Shown here piece by piece: positions 42,840 to 54,127 of a stretch of 64,000 nt of DNA. The position numbers were made by a program, and so were the translations under genes. This stretch comes from Aspidapion aeneum. Lineage: Eukaryota; Arthropoda; Insecta; Coleoptera; Brentidae. Position 1 is the first letter of the stretch, and every line of letters starts with the position of its first letter. The notes beneath the pieces were generated by a model that saw only the letters and a program-made list of their open reading frames with translations, made no database searches and had not been told where the DNA came from. The stretch lies in assembly GCA_963576565.1 (NCBI GenBank), contig OY755039.1, positions 72,992,771 through 73,056,770 on the forward strand, read 5' to 3'.

Positions 42840-43560
42840 TAGTCTAAAACTTATAAGTTAGCGAAGCACCCATCGCAAATCGAATCGTGACAAGGTGGAT
42901 AGTTTGCCGTTAATTAGTTGTGGAAAAATTAATTTTGTCGCTCTTATTTTTGACCGTTTTTTGGGTGCTTCGCTAACTTCATGTTAGAGACAAAATTAAT
43001 TTTTCCACTACTAATTAATGACTAATTAACGGCAAATTATCCATTTAGTCACTATTCGATTTGAGATGTGTGCCAACATCTAGAAGTTAGCGAAGTACCC
43101 AAAAAAACACAAAAATAAAAGCGACAATATCAATTTATACACAACTAATTAGCGGCAAATTATCTACCATATTCAATTTCGATAGGTCATACCTAAAGCC
43201 ATTTTCGACGAGGGTGCTTCGCTAACTTCATATGAAGTTAGCGAAGCACCCAAAAAAACGGTCAAAAATAAGAGCGACAAAATTAATTTTTCGATTTCGA
43301 TGAGTGCCAACATGTGAAGTTCGCGAAGCACCCAAAAATAAAAGCGACAAAATTAATTTATCCACAACTAATTGTGGCAAATTACCCACCATAGGGTGCT
43401 TTCCTACCTTCATATTAAGTTAGCGAAGCACCCAAAAAAACGGTCAAAAATAAGAGCGGCAAAATTAATTTTTACACAACTAATTAACGGCAAATTATCC
43501 ACCTAGTAGCGATTCGATTTGCGATGGATGCTTCGCTAACTTCATGCTCATCTAAAACTT
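42840..43560. repeat. Clustered MITE array with GAAGTTAGCGAAGCACCC ends
   Basis: About five or six units of ~130 bp. Each is bounded by GAAGTTAGCGAAGCACCC and its complement, with interiors reading CGGTCAAAAATAAGAGCGAC and ACAACTAATTAACGGCAAA. Where two units meet head to tail the ends form palindromes. The one at 43212-43251 is a perfect 40-bp palindrome centred on TA. Some junctions are diverged. No coding sequence. Confidence 0.8.
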
Positions 43561-43659
43561 CCTTCCCCAATTTTTTTTTCGGTAAAAAAACGCCACTATT
43601 TATTAGTCTTTAAAAACAAACAATATCTTTGTTATAGCTAATTTTTAATATTGGTTGTT

Positions 43660-43907
43660 CAGTGGCGTAGCGTGGGGGGGGGGGGGTTGTCCCCCCCCTC
43701 CCCGAGGGTACTGGCGCCCCATGGGTGCCCGAAGCGCCCCTTTAGTATTAAGTAGCAGGGCCGGTAACGGCAAATTAAAAGGGCGGCAAATAAAACTAAA
43801 GACATGATGAGCTTGTTTTTTTTTTGTCGCAAGATTTTTGATTTTTTGATGGGCGTCCTTTTTAGCTGTCGGCCCCCCCCCGCCCCTACAGGCACGCTAC
43901 GCCGCTG
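43660..43907. mobile_element. ~248-bp hAT-like MITE
   Basis: Ends CAGTGGCGTAGCGTG and CACGCTACGCCGCTG are inverted. The flanks share GTTGTT directly outside these ends, and 8 bp (GGTTGTTC, 43653-43660 and 43907-43914) if the terminal C/G pair is counted as target. Long G and C runs lie inside both ends. It has the same end type as the 17308 family (CAGTGGCGTA) but a different interior. Confidence 0.75.
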
Positions 43908-43914
43908 GTTGTTC

Positions 43915-45287
43915 TTAAAATATGGTAACATCTGACTTAATAGTTTTCAAAAAAACGAAAATTGATTGACCACTTTTTAAGTGTTTACAATATGTTGCTA
44001 TGGTCGAACATACTAAAATGTGATATGTGACTGAGATCTGCAATCTTTAGTTTTTGAGTTATTTTTGTTTTCGTGTTCACACGAGTAACAACAGTATGAC
44101 ACCAGTGACTTTGATAAATATACTTAAAACAAATAAATAAAAAATTCGAAATATTTTATTTTAAAGAGTTCGGTTCGGTTATTATTTATTTAAACATAAA
44201 GATACCACCAAATAAAAATAAATGGATCCATGACGGACACACACACAGACAGACATCACGACGATAAAGATAGGTCAAAAGACACCCAAATAACACATTT
44301 TCGGCGTTTTATTTCTAAAAACTATTGATTTTTTTTTAAGCTACCCATTTACACACAGTCTGCCTTCAGTCAGTTGTTTTCTGGTAAAAAAAACAAACTT
44401 TTTAAAAATTTAAAATTTTGAGATTTGGTCCACTTTAATAATCCCTAAAATCAATTTTATTGTATCCAAATATTTTTTTGTACTATTCAAATCTATTAAC
44501 TTTGAAAGTTACAACCAACACGTTGATGTGATGTGACATGTCACATAGTGTGAACAGTTTTACTTCCAGGGAGACATTTTGTGGATAGTTCATTGCTGCT
44601 GGAAAATGTTAGCCTTTGGGTACACTAACTATACACTTATTTTGATTTCATGCAATGTTACCATTTTTCAAGAACAACCCATTTAAGCTTATTTCTTTAC
44701 TATCTTAATTGATGTTCTATTGCAAACAAAAAATGTTTTTCTTTAAAACTAATGAAAACATGAAAAAAGCCGCCATCTTGGATATATGACATCAAACGGA
44801 TCCTACTATTCAAATTGGAGGTAAACAATCGGTGAGTTAAACATGTATGATCTATTACCTATCGATCTAGGGTAGTTTTAAAAAATCTTTCACAACTATG
44901 CCACGGGACACGATTTTAAACTATAGGCCACTTAACTACTTACTGGATCCCCAAAGGTTTGTTACAAAAAATCCTCGTACATCAAAATATTTGGGCTATA
45001 GCAAAATCTGATTAAGAATGATGTTTTAATGTCTCAAATTAATAACCGAGTTTACCATTTAATCCCATCGAAAATGTACAGTTACCCAAATTCGCTTTTT
45101 TTGGGTTTTTATTTCTAGGGGAGAGAAAAAACCTGAGCGTCGATTTTTAAGAGAGGATTAAAGATATAAACCGAATCTTGATAAATCAAGCCCTTTCTAA
45201 GCTAGGAGGGCTTTTTAAAAAATCTGCATATATAACTTTATTTACATATAAAGAATCCAAATACTTACTACTTTAGTTTTTGAGCAA
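43915..45287. other. AT-rich spacer with a deleted copy of the 20786 repeat
   Basis: 44217-44320 contains the AAATAAATGGATCCATGACG and CACACAGACAGACATCACGA blocks of the repeat at 20786-21230, fused by deletion. No gene recognised. It ends at the MITE at 45288. Confidence 0.5.
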
Positions 45288-45487
45288 CAGTGAATATCGG
45301 TTATAACGACATTGATCGATATTTCGGTCGTTAAAACCGAGCGTCGTTATAGAGAAAACAGATAACAAAATGGATTACATATATATATATCTCGGTTGGG
45401 ACCTTAATATGTCGTCGCTATAACCGATATGTCGTAATATCCGATATCGGGACCTTAATATGTCGTCGCTATAAGTGATATTCACTG
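45288..45487. mobile_element. 200-bp pogo/Tigger-like MITE
   Basis: Ends CAGTGAATATCGGTTATAAC and its inverted partner (read inward: CAGTGAATATCACTTATAGC) match closely over 20 bp. GGGACCTTAATATGTCGTCG occurs twice inside. CAGTG ends are typical of pogo-group elements. The expected TA duplication is visible only on the right side. Confidence 0.7.
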
Positions 45488-46121
45488 TATTGCATAAAGT
45501 TGGTATTTTCCTTATAAAATTACCTTCTTTTTATTCGATTTTTTAAAACAGCGTAAAATGACATTAAATTCAACACTTATTTTTTTGTACTGTTTTATAT
45601 TTTAATTTTAATTACCTCTTTCTTCTTGATGAACTACTTAATTTTATTATTTTTATATATTTCGTGCCCAGTAAACAACTTAAAATATGAACTCAAAACA
45701 AAAAATAGAAGAAAAAAAATATTAGTAAATAAAGGGGTCATTCCATAAGGATATAATAATTTTAGGTAATTATATCAAAAACTAAAAGTGACAATTTCAA
45801 TTGGATTCTAAAGACAAAAGCGTATAAGTATTAATTCCAAAAGTTATATACATATATAGGCTTCCTCTCTAATACAATTTTCAAAAATAAAAAAGTTTTA
45901 GGCTTCCTCTCTAAATACTTTTCTTTTTCTGAGCATACTTTACGAAAAACGCTTGCTGTTCTTATCAAGATTTTATTTATCATTTCTTAAAAATCGAGGC
46001 TCGCAAGGGGAGTCACTTTTTTTCATTCAAAACATCAAATTTGGGCAATTCCCGGGGAATCCTGCAGACCATACAACATGAAAAAAAAATGGAATTCCAT
46101 GGTTAATTAAAAATTAAATAC
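45488..46121. other. AT-rich sequence downstream of RpL9
   Basis: Contains a diverged copy of the AT-rich repeat seen in the 1-6251 palindrome (TTTTTATTCGATTTTTTAAA with GCGTAAAATGACATT), and an inverted portion near 45770. No gene. Confidence 0.45.
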
Positions 46122-46127
46122 TTTATT
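46122..46127 (-). terminator. RpL9: RpL9 poly(A) signal
   Basis: AATAAA on the minus strand, 11 bases after the RpL9 stop codon (46139-46141). Cleavage would be expected roughly 10-30 bases further on, around 46090-46110. Confidence 0.75.
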
Positions 46128-46138
46128 ATGAAAACCTT

Positions 46139-46343
46139 TTATACTTCATCTTGTATAACTGTTGTTTTTTCAGAAACATACAACCCGTCCAAGAACTTTC
46201 TGATATCCTTATTTTTTACCATGGTAGACTGTTGAATAAGGGCGGCTGACCTTGATACATCTTCCAGTGAGTTTCCTTCAATGACTAACTCGTCCTTTTG
46301 GCCTGTGGAGTTTTTCACTGTTACTCCTTCTGCCATTTTCACC
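46139..46343 (-). CDS. RpL9: Ribosomal protein L9 (uL6), last coding exon
   Basis: The acceptor TTTTTGCAG is followed by G-GTG-AAA-ATG. The leading G completes the Arg split by the intron. The exon encodes 67 residues ([50 protein letters not shown]) and stops at TAA 46139-46141. This is the C-terminal uL6 domain with the conserved [11 protein letters not shown] segment. RpL9 is a 60S subunit protein near the sarcin-ricin loop. The three exons give a 190-residue protein, the usual length in insects, with no lesions. Confidence 0.97.
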
Positions 46344-47838
46344 CTGCAAAAATGAATGGAAGTTAACATGGCAATAAAAATGTAAAGTAATAATACACTT
46401 GCTGTAAAGTGTGAACCTTAGACTATAGGAGGAGACCAGGAAATAAACAAAAAAACAGTCAAGATAAACAAGAAGTTTGCGATTTTTGTTTATTCCATAG
46501 AGAACTCCATTTACTTTCTCTTTAAGATTCACCAAAATTTTCGCATTCTCCTCTTACTTTTATTTTATTTAGAAAATCAATGTAAGGGAAAAAAATAAAA
46601 CAGTTATCTTATAGAAACCCTTACTATAGTGATCACAGAACCCCAAATATAGCAAGCGCAGATCACTTAACGCGTGCCTAGAGTCTCATATATCGCTACC
46701 CATTTTTCTTTTTTTAAACCAATTCAAGGGAAAGAGATAAAACTGTTATTAGGTTACCAAAACATAATAGACTGAATCTTGAAAATCCTGTTTATAATTT
46801 TAGATGTTAAAATGTGAAGTTGCAAAACATTTTTGGATAGTTTTAAGTTGTTTTGATATTATTTTTTATTTATTTTTGGATTTTTAAAGTAAAAGAACAT
46901 TTTCAAGATATTAAAATGAGGCGGGAGTGTCTTGTGCAAAAAAACAAGATCATGTTTGTTCAGAATTTCATTTCTCAGGTAAATATTTTGAAACTGCTTG
47001 ACCTTAAAACACCTTTTACAACAAAATAAAGACCAGTGTCGTAGAATATCAAAACAAAATTATAAGTAAAAATAAATCAAATTTATTTACAGGGTGTCCC
47101 AAATATTGGGGGTTTTAATACTTCTAGGTTAGGGGGAGATGCAAATCAATCACAATTGTTTCACTTGCGAGCCCTAATTTTCAGGGCCAAAAAACGTATC
47201 TAAATATGGCAAGATATTTTTAGCTACTAAGTTTAGGCAATTCGAAATAAAATTTAGGTAGGTACTCTCAGTTGACGCGACCATGACGAGGGCCCCAAAA
47301 CTTGCAGATATAAAATAAAACAACTATGTTTTAAATTTATTTACATTCTGTCGTATTTTTTAGTGTGTTAAGTACAGTCAGTCATTAATTAATATTTTAA
47401 GTTAAGGATTTTTTTTCAATTGCTTTTGAATTTGCAAACAACCCCTATTTTCACCATATACAGCGAGTTATAAATAATTAAAATCAGTGATTCTCAAAAA
47501 AATTTTGTTTCAACCATTCTTTTAAAGATTATATGACTGCCTTCTCAATTTTGTCTGCAGTAATTTCGTCAAAAATAACCTTTATTACTATAATAAATTG
47601 CATCTTTAATCGATTGCTGTTTAAAGATCACAATTGAAATTTGCCACCATCTTGAAATCCAGATTCAAACTTGACCCTTTCAAGAGGCTAGTTTTTATAC
47701 TTATGCTTCGAGAAAATTTTTTAAGTTTGCAGAAAACCTCTGTCTTCGCCACACACAAGGGAGGTTAAAACCATTAAAATCGGTTTATTAATTCCTGAAA
47801 TAATTTTACTACTAATATGGTTTATTAAATATGCTCAC

Positions 47839-48033
47839 CTTCTGATGTACTTTTCACCCAAAAAGTTCCTAATTTCAATACAGGTGTTGTTTTCTGTGGT
47901 GACACAATTAATGGGAAAATGAGCGTAGACAGCCCTCATTTTGTAAAGGTAGCCTTTGGTGACACCTTTTAACATGTTTTCCACATGGGAGCACACTGTT
48001 CTGACAGCTGCAATTTCTTTTTTGGTTCCAAAC
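47839..48033 (-). CDS. RpL9: Ribosomal protein L9 (uL6), middle coding exon
   Basis: 195 bp. The acceptor AATTTTAG precedes G-TTT-GGA-ACC, and the first G completes the split Trp. The exon encodes [33 protein letters not shown] and [12 protein letters not shown] and ends in AG|GTGAGC. All of these are strongly conserved uL6 segments. The downstream intron (46344-47838, 1495 bp) is AT-rich with no gene recognised. An ACAGGGTGTCCCAAA stretch near 47089 resembles a common insect repeat end. Confidence 0.97.
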
Positions 48034-48404
48034 CTAAAATTCAAAAAATAACAATTTTTAAGTACTCCAATTTCAAGCAAGTAAATCTAGCGAAAAAATA
48101 CCCAAAACAAACTTGAATTTTTTTTTAGCTACTCGCTACTTAGAGCAAAAGTATCTACCAAAATTTGACAAGCGGTTGGCTTTTTAAGATTCTATAACTA
48201 AAAAATCCATGAAACATCAGAGGCAAAGTGCAAAAGAGTAGAATGCAAAATAGGAGAAAAATGATTGAGCACTTTTTGCCTCCCATCTCCCTTTGTACCG
48301 CCCCTCCGCAAATTATTCAAACCTTTCAGGCTTTGATTCTAGTACTTTTCGTCACTCCCTTCTTGCGTTTAATAAAAAACGAAAAAAAAACGTTTACAAC
48401 ACCC

Positions 48405-48815
48405 CTTAATACCAGTAGTAGATATATGTATGTATTCAAGCCAAAATCTGGTGGTAATGACATCATCATGATAGTATAGTGTGGGGTGGTATTTTTGGCG
48501 TTGAAAAGTTGCGAAGGTCATTTTGAATGTATAGGCGAATAGTGTGGGTGGTCGTTTTAACCATAGGCCAATAGTGTAAAGTTATGTGAGTGGGTCTTTG
48601 TCTTTTGTATGCAGCGGCAAACAGTTGGCCCCAGACCACCCACACTATTCGCCTCCACATACAAAATGACCTTTGCAACTTTTCAAGGCCAAGAATTCCA
48701 CTAACACTATTGGCCTATGGTCAAAAAGACCACCCACACTATTCGCTTATCATGATGAAGTCATTACCACCACATTTTTGCCTGAAACATATACATATAT
48801 CTACTACTCCTGGGT
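48405..48815. mobile_element. Foldback-type element in RpL9 intron
   Basis: Inverted arms of about 65 bp (48411-48475 and 48748-48813: CAGTAGTAGATATATGTAT, TGGTGGTAATGACATCATCA and complements). Inside them are further mirrored blocks: CACACTATTCGCC (about 48649), ACTATTGGCCTATGGT (about 48707) and the reverse ACCATAGGCCAATAGTG (about 48560). It can fold into a long imperfect hairpin and has no coding capacity. Confidence 0.7.
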
Positions 48816-48949
48816 GGAATACTTGCTGAGATAAAAACCCTAAAGTGTTAGTGAGAGCCTAATTTCCTATGTATTTCCACAATATATGCAAAATTAACCA
48901 AAATAATTATTTTTTTTTTAAAGTAAGCATTTTATAGAAAAATGTATAA

Positions 48950-49833
48950 TAACCTTTATTATAGGAAATTAAATTACCTTTTAAAATAATAAAATAATGA
49001 ATCATTTAGCTGCTTCAAGGTAATGGTTAGCACTCCATTGGCTTCCCGATGTTGAGGTTATTTTTAAAGATCACGAAAAGCCGAAAATAAATACGTGTTT
49101 TTATTAGGTTTTCTCCAATTTTCTGAAAAACTAAGCAATTTAGAGAAACATGTGGAGAACACTTTTTGGTTGAAAATAATATTCTCTTTTAAAGTATCTT
49201 TTTGAAAGTCATGTTATAGCTAAGACTAACACTTAAGGGAAGTCCGCAAATAGAGGTAATTTTTTAAAATCTAAAAAAAATGTATTGTTTTAATCAATTT
49301 TTTGAACAACCGAATCTTTCTGTAAAGAATTGCAAAAAGGCTGTGTGATGAGTGAGTGAGTGGCAATGAGGTTGTTTAAAATTTCGTAACTACTTTATGG
49401 AAGTCCATGAAACTTGGAGAGGTTGTTAACTTTATGAAGATCTACGACTGTGCAAAGTTTGAGTTTCGTAGCTCATTCTGAAGTATATAGGTCAAATATG
49501 GGCTGAAATGTTTCAAGAAAAGATGGTATAGAAGTTGAGCGAACTTGGCGAAGCACTGCCATGCCCCCAGATTTTCTAACAAGAAGTGTTTGTAACATTT
49601 TTCTCTAAATTGGTTAGTTTTTCAGAAAATTAAATAAAACCTATAAAAACACGTATTTTTTGCGTGATCTTTAAAAATAACCCCAATATCTGGACGCCAA
49701 TGGCCATTGTTAAAATGCTTAGTTTTTGAGAAAACCCGATAAAACCTAATAATTTCTGTTAATTACTTTAGGGTTTGTATCTCGGCAAGGATACTACTCA
49801 GGCAGCTCAATATCTTATTTTGTAGGCCATTTA
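48950..49833. other. RpL9 intron sequence related to the repeat at 36637-37209
   Basis: CCAATTTTCTGAAAAACTAAGC (about 49117) and GAAAAACTAACC-type reversed blocks (about 49610) resemble the blocks at 36637-37209. There is also a GAAACTTGGAGAGGTTG / TTTCGTAGCTCATTCTG block, a common arthropod repeat style. No gene. Confidence 0.4.
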
Positions 49834-49978
49834 TTAAGGCGGTTGCCCACGGCGAGCGATGCTATAATATATAGTACACATTTTACTGTAAAGTTATATA
49901 CCTGTAATATATAATAGCGACTCCCTCGGCATTGTAAGATATATTATAGCATCGCTCGCCATGGACAACCAACTTAAG
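49834..49978. mobile_element. 145-bp MITE with TTAA ends in RpL9 intron
   Basis: Inverted ends of about 35 bp share GGCGAGCGATGCTATAATAT, preceded by GGTTG(C/T)CCA(C/T). TTAA lies at both outer edges (49834-49837 and 49975-49978), compatible with a piggyBac-type TTAA target or with a longer terminal repeat. Confidence 0.7.
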
Positions 49979-50604
49979 TTTTTATTTAATTTCATTAAAA
50001 TTACTTTAAAAAAGTAGTTTTTAAGTTAAAGGCGACTAACGAAAAATAAAAAATTGGCAAAATCCAGAATCGCTTGAGGTCCCAAACTTAGTGGGATATT
50101 AAGGACCATCAACCCTATTATCATGCCAAGTGTCAAAACTTATATGACTGACCATTGGGATTCTCTTTTAATGGAGGACAATTCGTCGCCTTAATGCAGA
50201 ACTATTATATGTCCAGTTTTCCCATTTTCCGCGGAAACGCATAGCTCCAACCGCGTTTTATTCAATGCAGAACTATTGGATGTCTAAGTGATGAAACGTT
50301 TCCACCATCCGCTCGACCGATATAACCAATCATATCTCGACTCATGCTAAGTCAAATTAAAAAAATGCTGTCCTATAAAAACTTAATTTTGTGACTTACA
50401 ATAGTTCTGCATTAAGGCTACGAATTATCCACATAGAAATCACCAGTGGCACACCCAGGAATATTACTTAGGGAGCTCGAGAGTCTTGGGGGAGGCCCGA
50501 GTCTCCATAATGCTGCAGTTTATACGGTTTTATTTCTTTATTAATGAAATGTCAAAAAAAAAAATTAATTTTGGCTTGGTTTTGTAACCTCAGTATTAAC
50601 TAAC

Positions 50605-50778
50605 CATTTTTCAACTTTCAATAGACGAGGGCTGATCATGCGCATATCCACAGCTAAATGTTTGAAAGCTCTTTTCAGGGTGCCTCTGGGTCCTTTAACT
50701 GTTATCAGCCTGGATTTGACAGTAACAGTAATCCCCTCAGGGATTTTGACACATTGGTTTGTCACAATTTGCTTCATT
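50605..50778 (-). CDS. RpL9: Ribosomal protein L9 (uL6), first coding exon
   Basis: ATG at 50777 lies one base after a splice acceptor (TATTTATTTCAG|A-ATG), so a non-coding 5' UTR exon must lie upstream at higher coordinates. I could not place it. The exon encodes 57 residues plus two bases of a Trp codon (MKQIVTNQCVKIPEGITVTV, VKGPRGTLKRAFKHL, DMRMISPRLLKVEK) and ends ATG|GTTAGT. The downstream intron (48034-50604, 2571 bp) carries a foldback element and a MITE. Codons look ordinary, and splice phases fit the other two exons exactly. Confidence 0.97.
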
Positions 50779-51639
50779 CTGAAATAAATAGGAATTTGCT
50801 GTTAGGGTTTTATGAAAAATCTTAAAAATAACTATAGACCAATCAGTCAAAATGGGAGCTTTTTTAAACATATAATGTCGTTAAAAAATCATTTTTTTGC
50901 CCAGGTGTGTTATTTACCCGACTGGGAAAAGGGAAAATTCCGCCGATCGATTGGCCGCCGGCCTAACTTGCCTTCGGGCCAACTCACTAATGGGTTGATT
51001 AGCCACCGACCCAATTCGTCACCGGCCCAACTCACCGCCAAGGCAACGCATTTAATTGAATTCTTTAAATGTTTTTGAAAATATGTTTTACATAAATCAT
51101 TTTATCAGAAAGTTTTCACTGCAAATCTAAAATGAATCCTAAATCCCTCCACAACTCAGCCCTCTTTATTGGATAACCCACTCCATTTTTACTTTCCTTG
51201 TACCTTGAAAAAGAGAAGTAAATAGCTTAAAAAATCGCATTTCAAGATTTTTTTTTGAATCTCCAAGAATTTGGAAAATCTGAATCCAAAAAAGCATGTT
51301 TCCAGTAACCGACCGTAGGTCTGTCTGTCCATTGCTCAGGTTGTAGCCTTTGAAACTTTCTGCACCAATCATAACAAAATTGTACATAGAGTTAACTTGT
51401 GTTATTGCAAAGCTTTTTCCCATTACAATTTAAACCTACCCCTAAAAATTTTATCTCAAAAAATCTTATTTTTTTTCTTAACTTGTAATACCTTGCTGAA
51501 AAGCTTATAAAAATCTGAGTTTGATAGCGGCAACAATTTTGGGAACACTTCCTCCTAAGCAAAAGAGTGGCTTTAAAAAAGTTTTGACCGCCCCTGTTGT
51601 TTGTTTTAAATATGTTGTAATCTAAATAAATCTTGTTAT
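50779..51639. other. Sequence upstream of RpL9, no gene placed
   Basis: Should contain the RpL9 5' UTR exon and promoter. Several possible donors exist on the minus strand (for example CGG|GTAAAT near 50915) but none is convincing. A stretch at 50935-51050 repeats GGCC(A/C)AACT(C/T)-type blocks. Confidence 0.4.
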
Positions 51640-52860
51640 TTAATGTATATAAAGTTAGCAGAACAACTTTGGAAATTGAAAAAAATTATATGCTCATAAT
51701 TTGCCGTTAATTATCCGTAAATTAGCTGTGAAAACAAAAAATTTGCCGTGCCCATTTTTTTTTTAAATATGGTGTTTTGCTAACTTTATATAAAGTTATC
51801 AGAACACCTATAGAAACAATGGATTTATCTAAAAAAAAATTAGTTCACAATTTGCCGTTAATTATCCGTAAATTAGTTCTGAAAACAAAAACTTTGCCGT
51901 GCCCGTTTTTTTCAAAAAAATATGGTGTTTTGCTAACTTTATATAAAGTTAGCAGAACACCTATAGAAACAATGGATTTATCTAAAAAAAATTTAGTTCA
52001 AAATTGCCGTTAATTATCCGTAAATTAATTGTGAAAACAAAAAATTTGCCGTGCCCGTTCCTTTAAAAAAAATATGGTGTTATGCTAACTTTATATAAAG
52101 TTAGAAGAACACATATAGAAATAATGGATTTATCTAAAAAAACTTAGTGCACAATTTGCCGTTACTTATCCGTAAATTAGTTGTGAAAACAAAAATTTGC
52201 CGTGCTCGTTTTTTCTTCAAAAATGGTACATGCTAACTTTATAGTAAGTTAGCAGAACACCTATAATAACCTATAGAAATAATGGATTTATCTTAAAAAA
52301 ATATAGTGCAGAATTTGCCGTTAATTATCTGTACATTAGTTGTGAAAACAAAAAATTTGCCGTGCTGGTTTTTTTTTTAAATATGGTGTTTTGCTAACTT
52401 CATATAATGTTAGCAGAACACCAATAAAAATAATGGATTTATCTAAAGAAAATTTAGTTTACAATTTGGCGTGAATTATCCGTAAATTAGTTGTGAAAAC
52501 TAAAAACTTGCCGTGCCCGTTTTTTTTTAAATATGGTGTTTTGCTAACTTTATAAAGTTAGCAGAACACCTATAGAAACAAGATTTATTTTAAAAAAATT
52601 TAGTTAACAATTTGCCGTTAATTAGTTGTGAAAACAAACAATTTGCCGTGCTCGTTTTTTTTTAAATATGGTGTTTTGCTAACTTTATATAATGTTAGCA
52701 AAACACCATATATTTTTTTAAAAAACGGGAACGGCCAATTTTTTCTTTTCACAATTAATTTATGGATAATTAATGGCAAATTGTGAACTTAATTTTTTCT
52801 TGATAAATCCATTGTTTCTATAGGTGTTCTCCTAAGTTTATATAAAGTTGAATGAAATTT
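51640..52860. repeat. Tandem MITE array with GGTGTTTTGCTAACTTTA ends
   Basis: Unit starts (GGTGTTTTGCTAAC or variants) at 51771, 51924, 52076, 52225, 52385, 52535 and 52670 give a ~150-bp period. At each junction the right end GGTGTTTTGCTAACTTTA meets TA and then the inverted left end TAAAGTTAGCAGAACACC, making a ~38-bp palindrome. Interiors share TTTGCCGTTAATTATCCGTA and AATTTGCCGTGCCCG. The last unit (52670-52860) is inverted. The interior core is recognisably related to the array at 42840-43560. Confidence 0.85.
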
Positions 52861-53340
52861 TTGAGTTTTAGTCAAATGCTATCTATGTAGGTAAACAATG
52901 ACAATCTTCCTATGCATGTGTGTACTGTACTTATGTACTATTTTGTAAATTAGTAAATGTTAATTTTAAGTCTTTATTTTTTTAAAGAAGCTAAGTTTCT
53001 CTGTGATTTTAGTATAAAAAAAATGATTAATATACTTAGTGATTTTAGTATTTAAGAAAGAAAAAATTAAATTTTAAACAATTTTTTAGGGCAATTTAAA
53101 AGAAAAAAAAAAGGAAAACATTTTTGAAATTTATTTATATACAAGTATTGCTTCTTTTGTTTGTGTGGCAATGACTTTGTGATGTATTTTGTACTGGTGA
53201 ATAAATTTCTATTCTATTCTTGATAGTTACAGACAGATGGGGCCACAAAATAGTTTCAAAATCATTTAAAACACAAAGATATATAAAAAAAACTTGGAAT
53301 TGGAGCAATCACCATAGTGCACAATACTATAGTTATAGTA
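52861..53340. other. AT-rich spacer with a relic of the palindrome-spacer repeat
   Basis: 53226-53340 (GTTACAGACAGATGG, TTTCAAAATCATTTAAAACA, AAAGATATATAAAAA, CACCATAGTG) is a diverged copy of the block at about 2528-2640 and 3570-3705. No gene. Confidence 0.5.
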
Positions 53341-53604
53341 TACTGCCATCCTAAGCCAAAAAGGTGCATCTCAATATTTTTTCAATTTGTATATTATGGT
53401 ACTTAAGGACACCAGATACCATGTTTAACTTATTCCCTTAGCAACAAAGACTCATTTCAGCTTCATAGTGCCTAAAAATTGCTAATAAAATCAGACACAT
53501 CTCAAAAAAAAATAAAGTACCTGTAACCAAAAATCAATAAATCATAATAACTAAAAAAGTTGCAACATTGAGATGCATCTTTTTGGCCTAGGACGGCAGT
53601 ATAT
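53341..53604. mobile_element. ~264-bp mariner-like MITE
   Basis: Inverted ends TACTGCCATCCTAAGCCAAA and (from the right) TACTGCCGTCCTAGGCCAAA continue to GCATCTCAAT, about 35 bp in all. Flanks contain TA. The interior is AT-rich and non-coding. Both flanks carry the TACTATAGTTATAG motif of the AGCTCACAC hairpin repeat, suggesting insertion into such a repeat. Confidence 0.7.
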
Positions 53605-53879
53605 GTGTGAGCTAAAATACTATAGTTATAGAATACTGTACATTTGACCAAATTACCTGATTATGTGTCTTTCGGTGCACCGAATACAAGACAGGGTCTG
53701 CTTTGCCTGTACACCCCCAAAATTTCAAGTAAATTGGGAAATACTTGAGATCAAAGTATTGTAATTTTACATGGTGAAGAAAAATTCAATTTTTATAACT
53801 CGAATTTTTACCTTAGAGCAACCAATAATGTGTAAATATGAATGTAAATGGTCCATTTATGCTCCTAGTTACTTTTTCA

Positions 53880-54127
53880 TGCCAACCAACTGAACCAGTA
53901 ACATATTTAGGAATTCTTTTGGACCATAAGCTGCTGCGGAAGAGCCACATTCAATCTGTTTGCAAGAGACTAAATACTAATGTGTTCTGAGAAACTGGGC
54001 TAATTGTGTCGCAGAAATGGTACTTAGACAAGCCTATTTTGCTATGTGCCAGAGTAGAATTGAATATGCTCAAATTGTTTGGGTTCATGCAACTAAGGCT
54101 ACCGAGGTGTTCAGGGTTCAAATAATG
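53880..54127 (+). pseudogene. LINE RT thumb fragment
   Basis: Plus-strand translation with a few stops and frame changes reads TYLGILLDHKLLRKSHIQSV, then after a frame change VLRQAYFAMCQSRIEYAQI. This is the pattern of the RT C-terminal 'thumb' region of CR1/Jockey/RTE-type LINEs. It lies directly upstream of a palm fragment (54128 onward), the reverse of the order within one protein, so two LINE pieces have been joined. Confidence 0.65.

Noticed and set aside
43660..43907. G/C runs as a promoter CpG-like feature
   Set aside because: The runs are the inner ends of an inverted-repeat MITE with a target duplication.
48440..48480. C/D-box snoRNA in the RpL9 intron (TGATGATGTCA on the minus strand)
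   Set aside because: The motif lies in the arm of a foldback element and is duplicated in inverse. No D box and guide at the expected spacing was seen.
51166..51423. 85-residue minus-strand frame upstream of RpL9 as a gene or 5' exon
   Set aside because: No recognisable domain, no convincing splice sites, and composition typical of AT-rich spacer.
51640..52860. CRISPR-like regular spacing of a palindromic repeat
   Set aside because: The intervals are also repeats of each other, not unique spacers. The host is a eukaryote and no cas genes exist. It is a MITE-derived tandem array.
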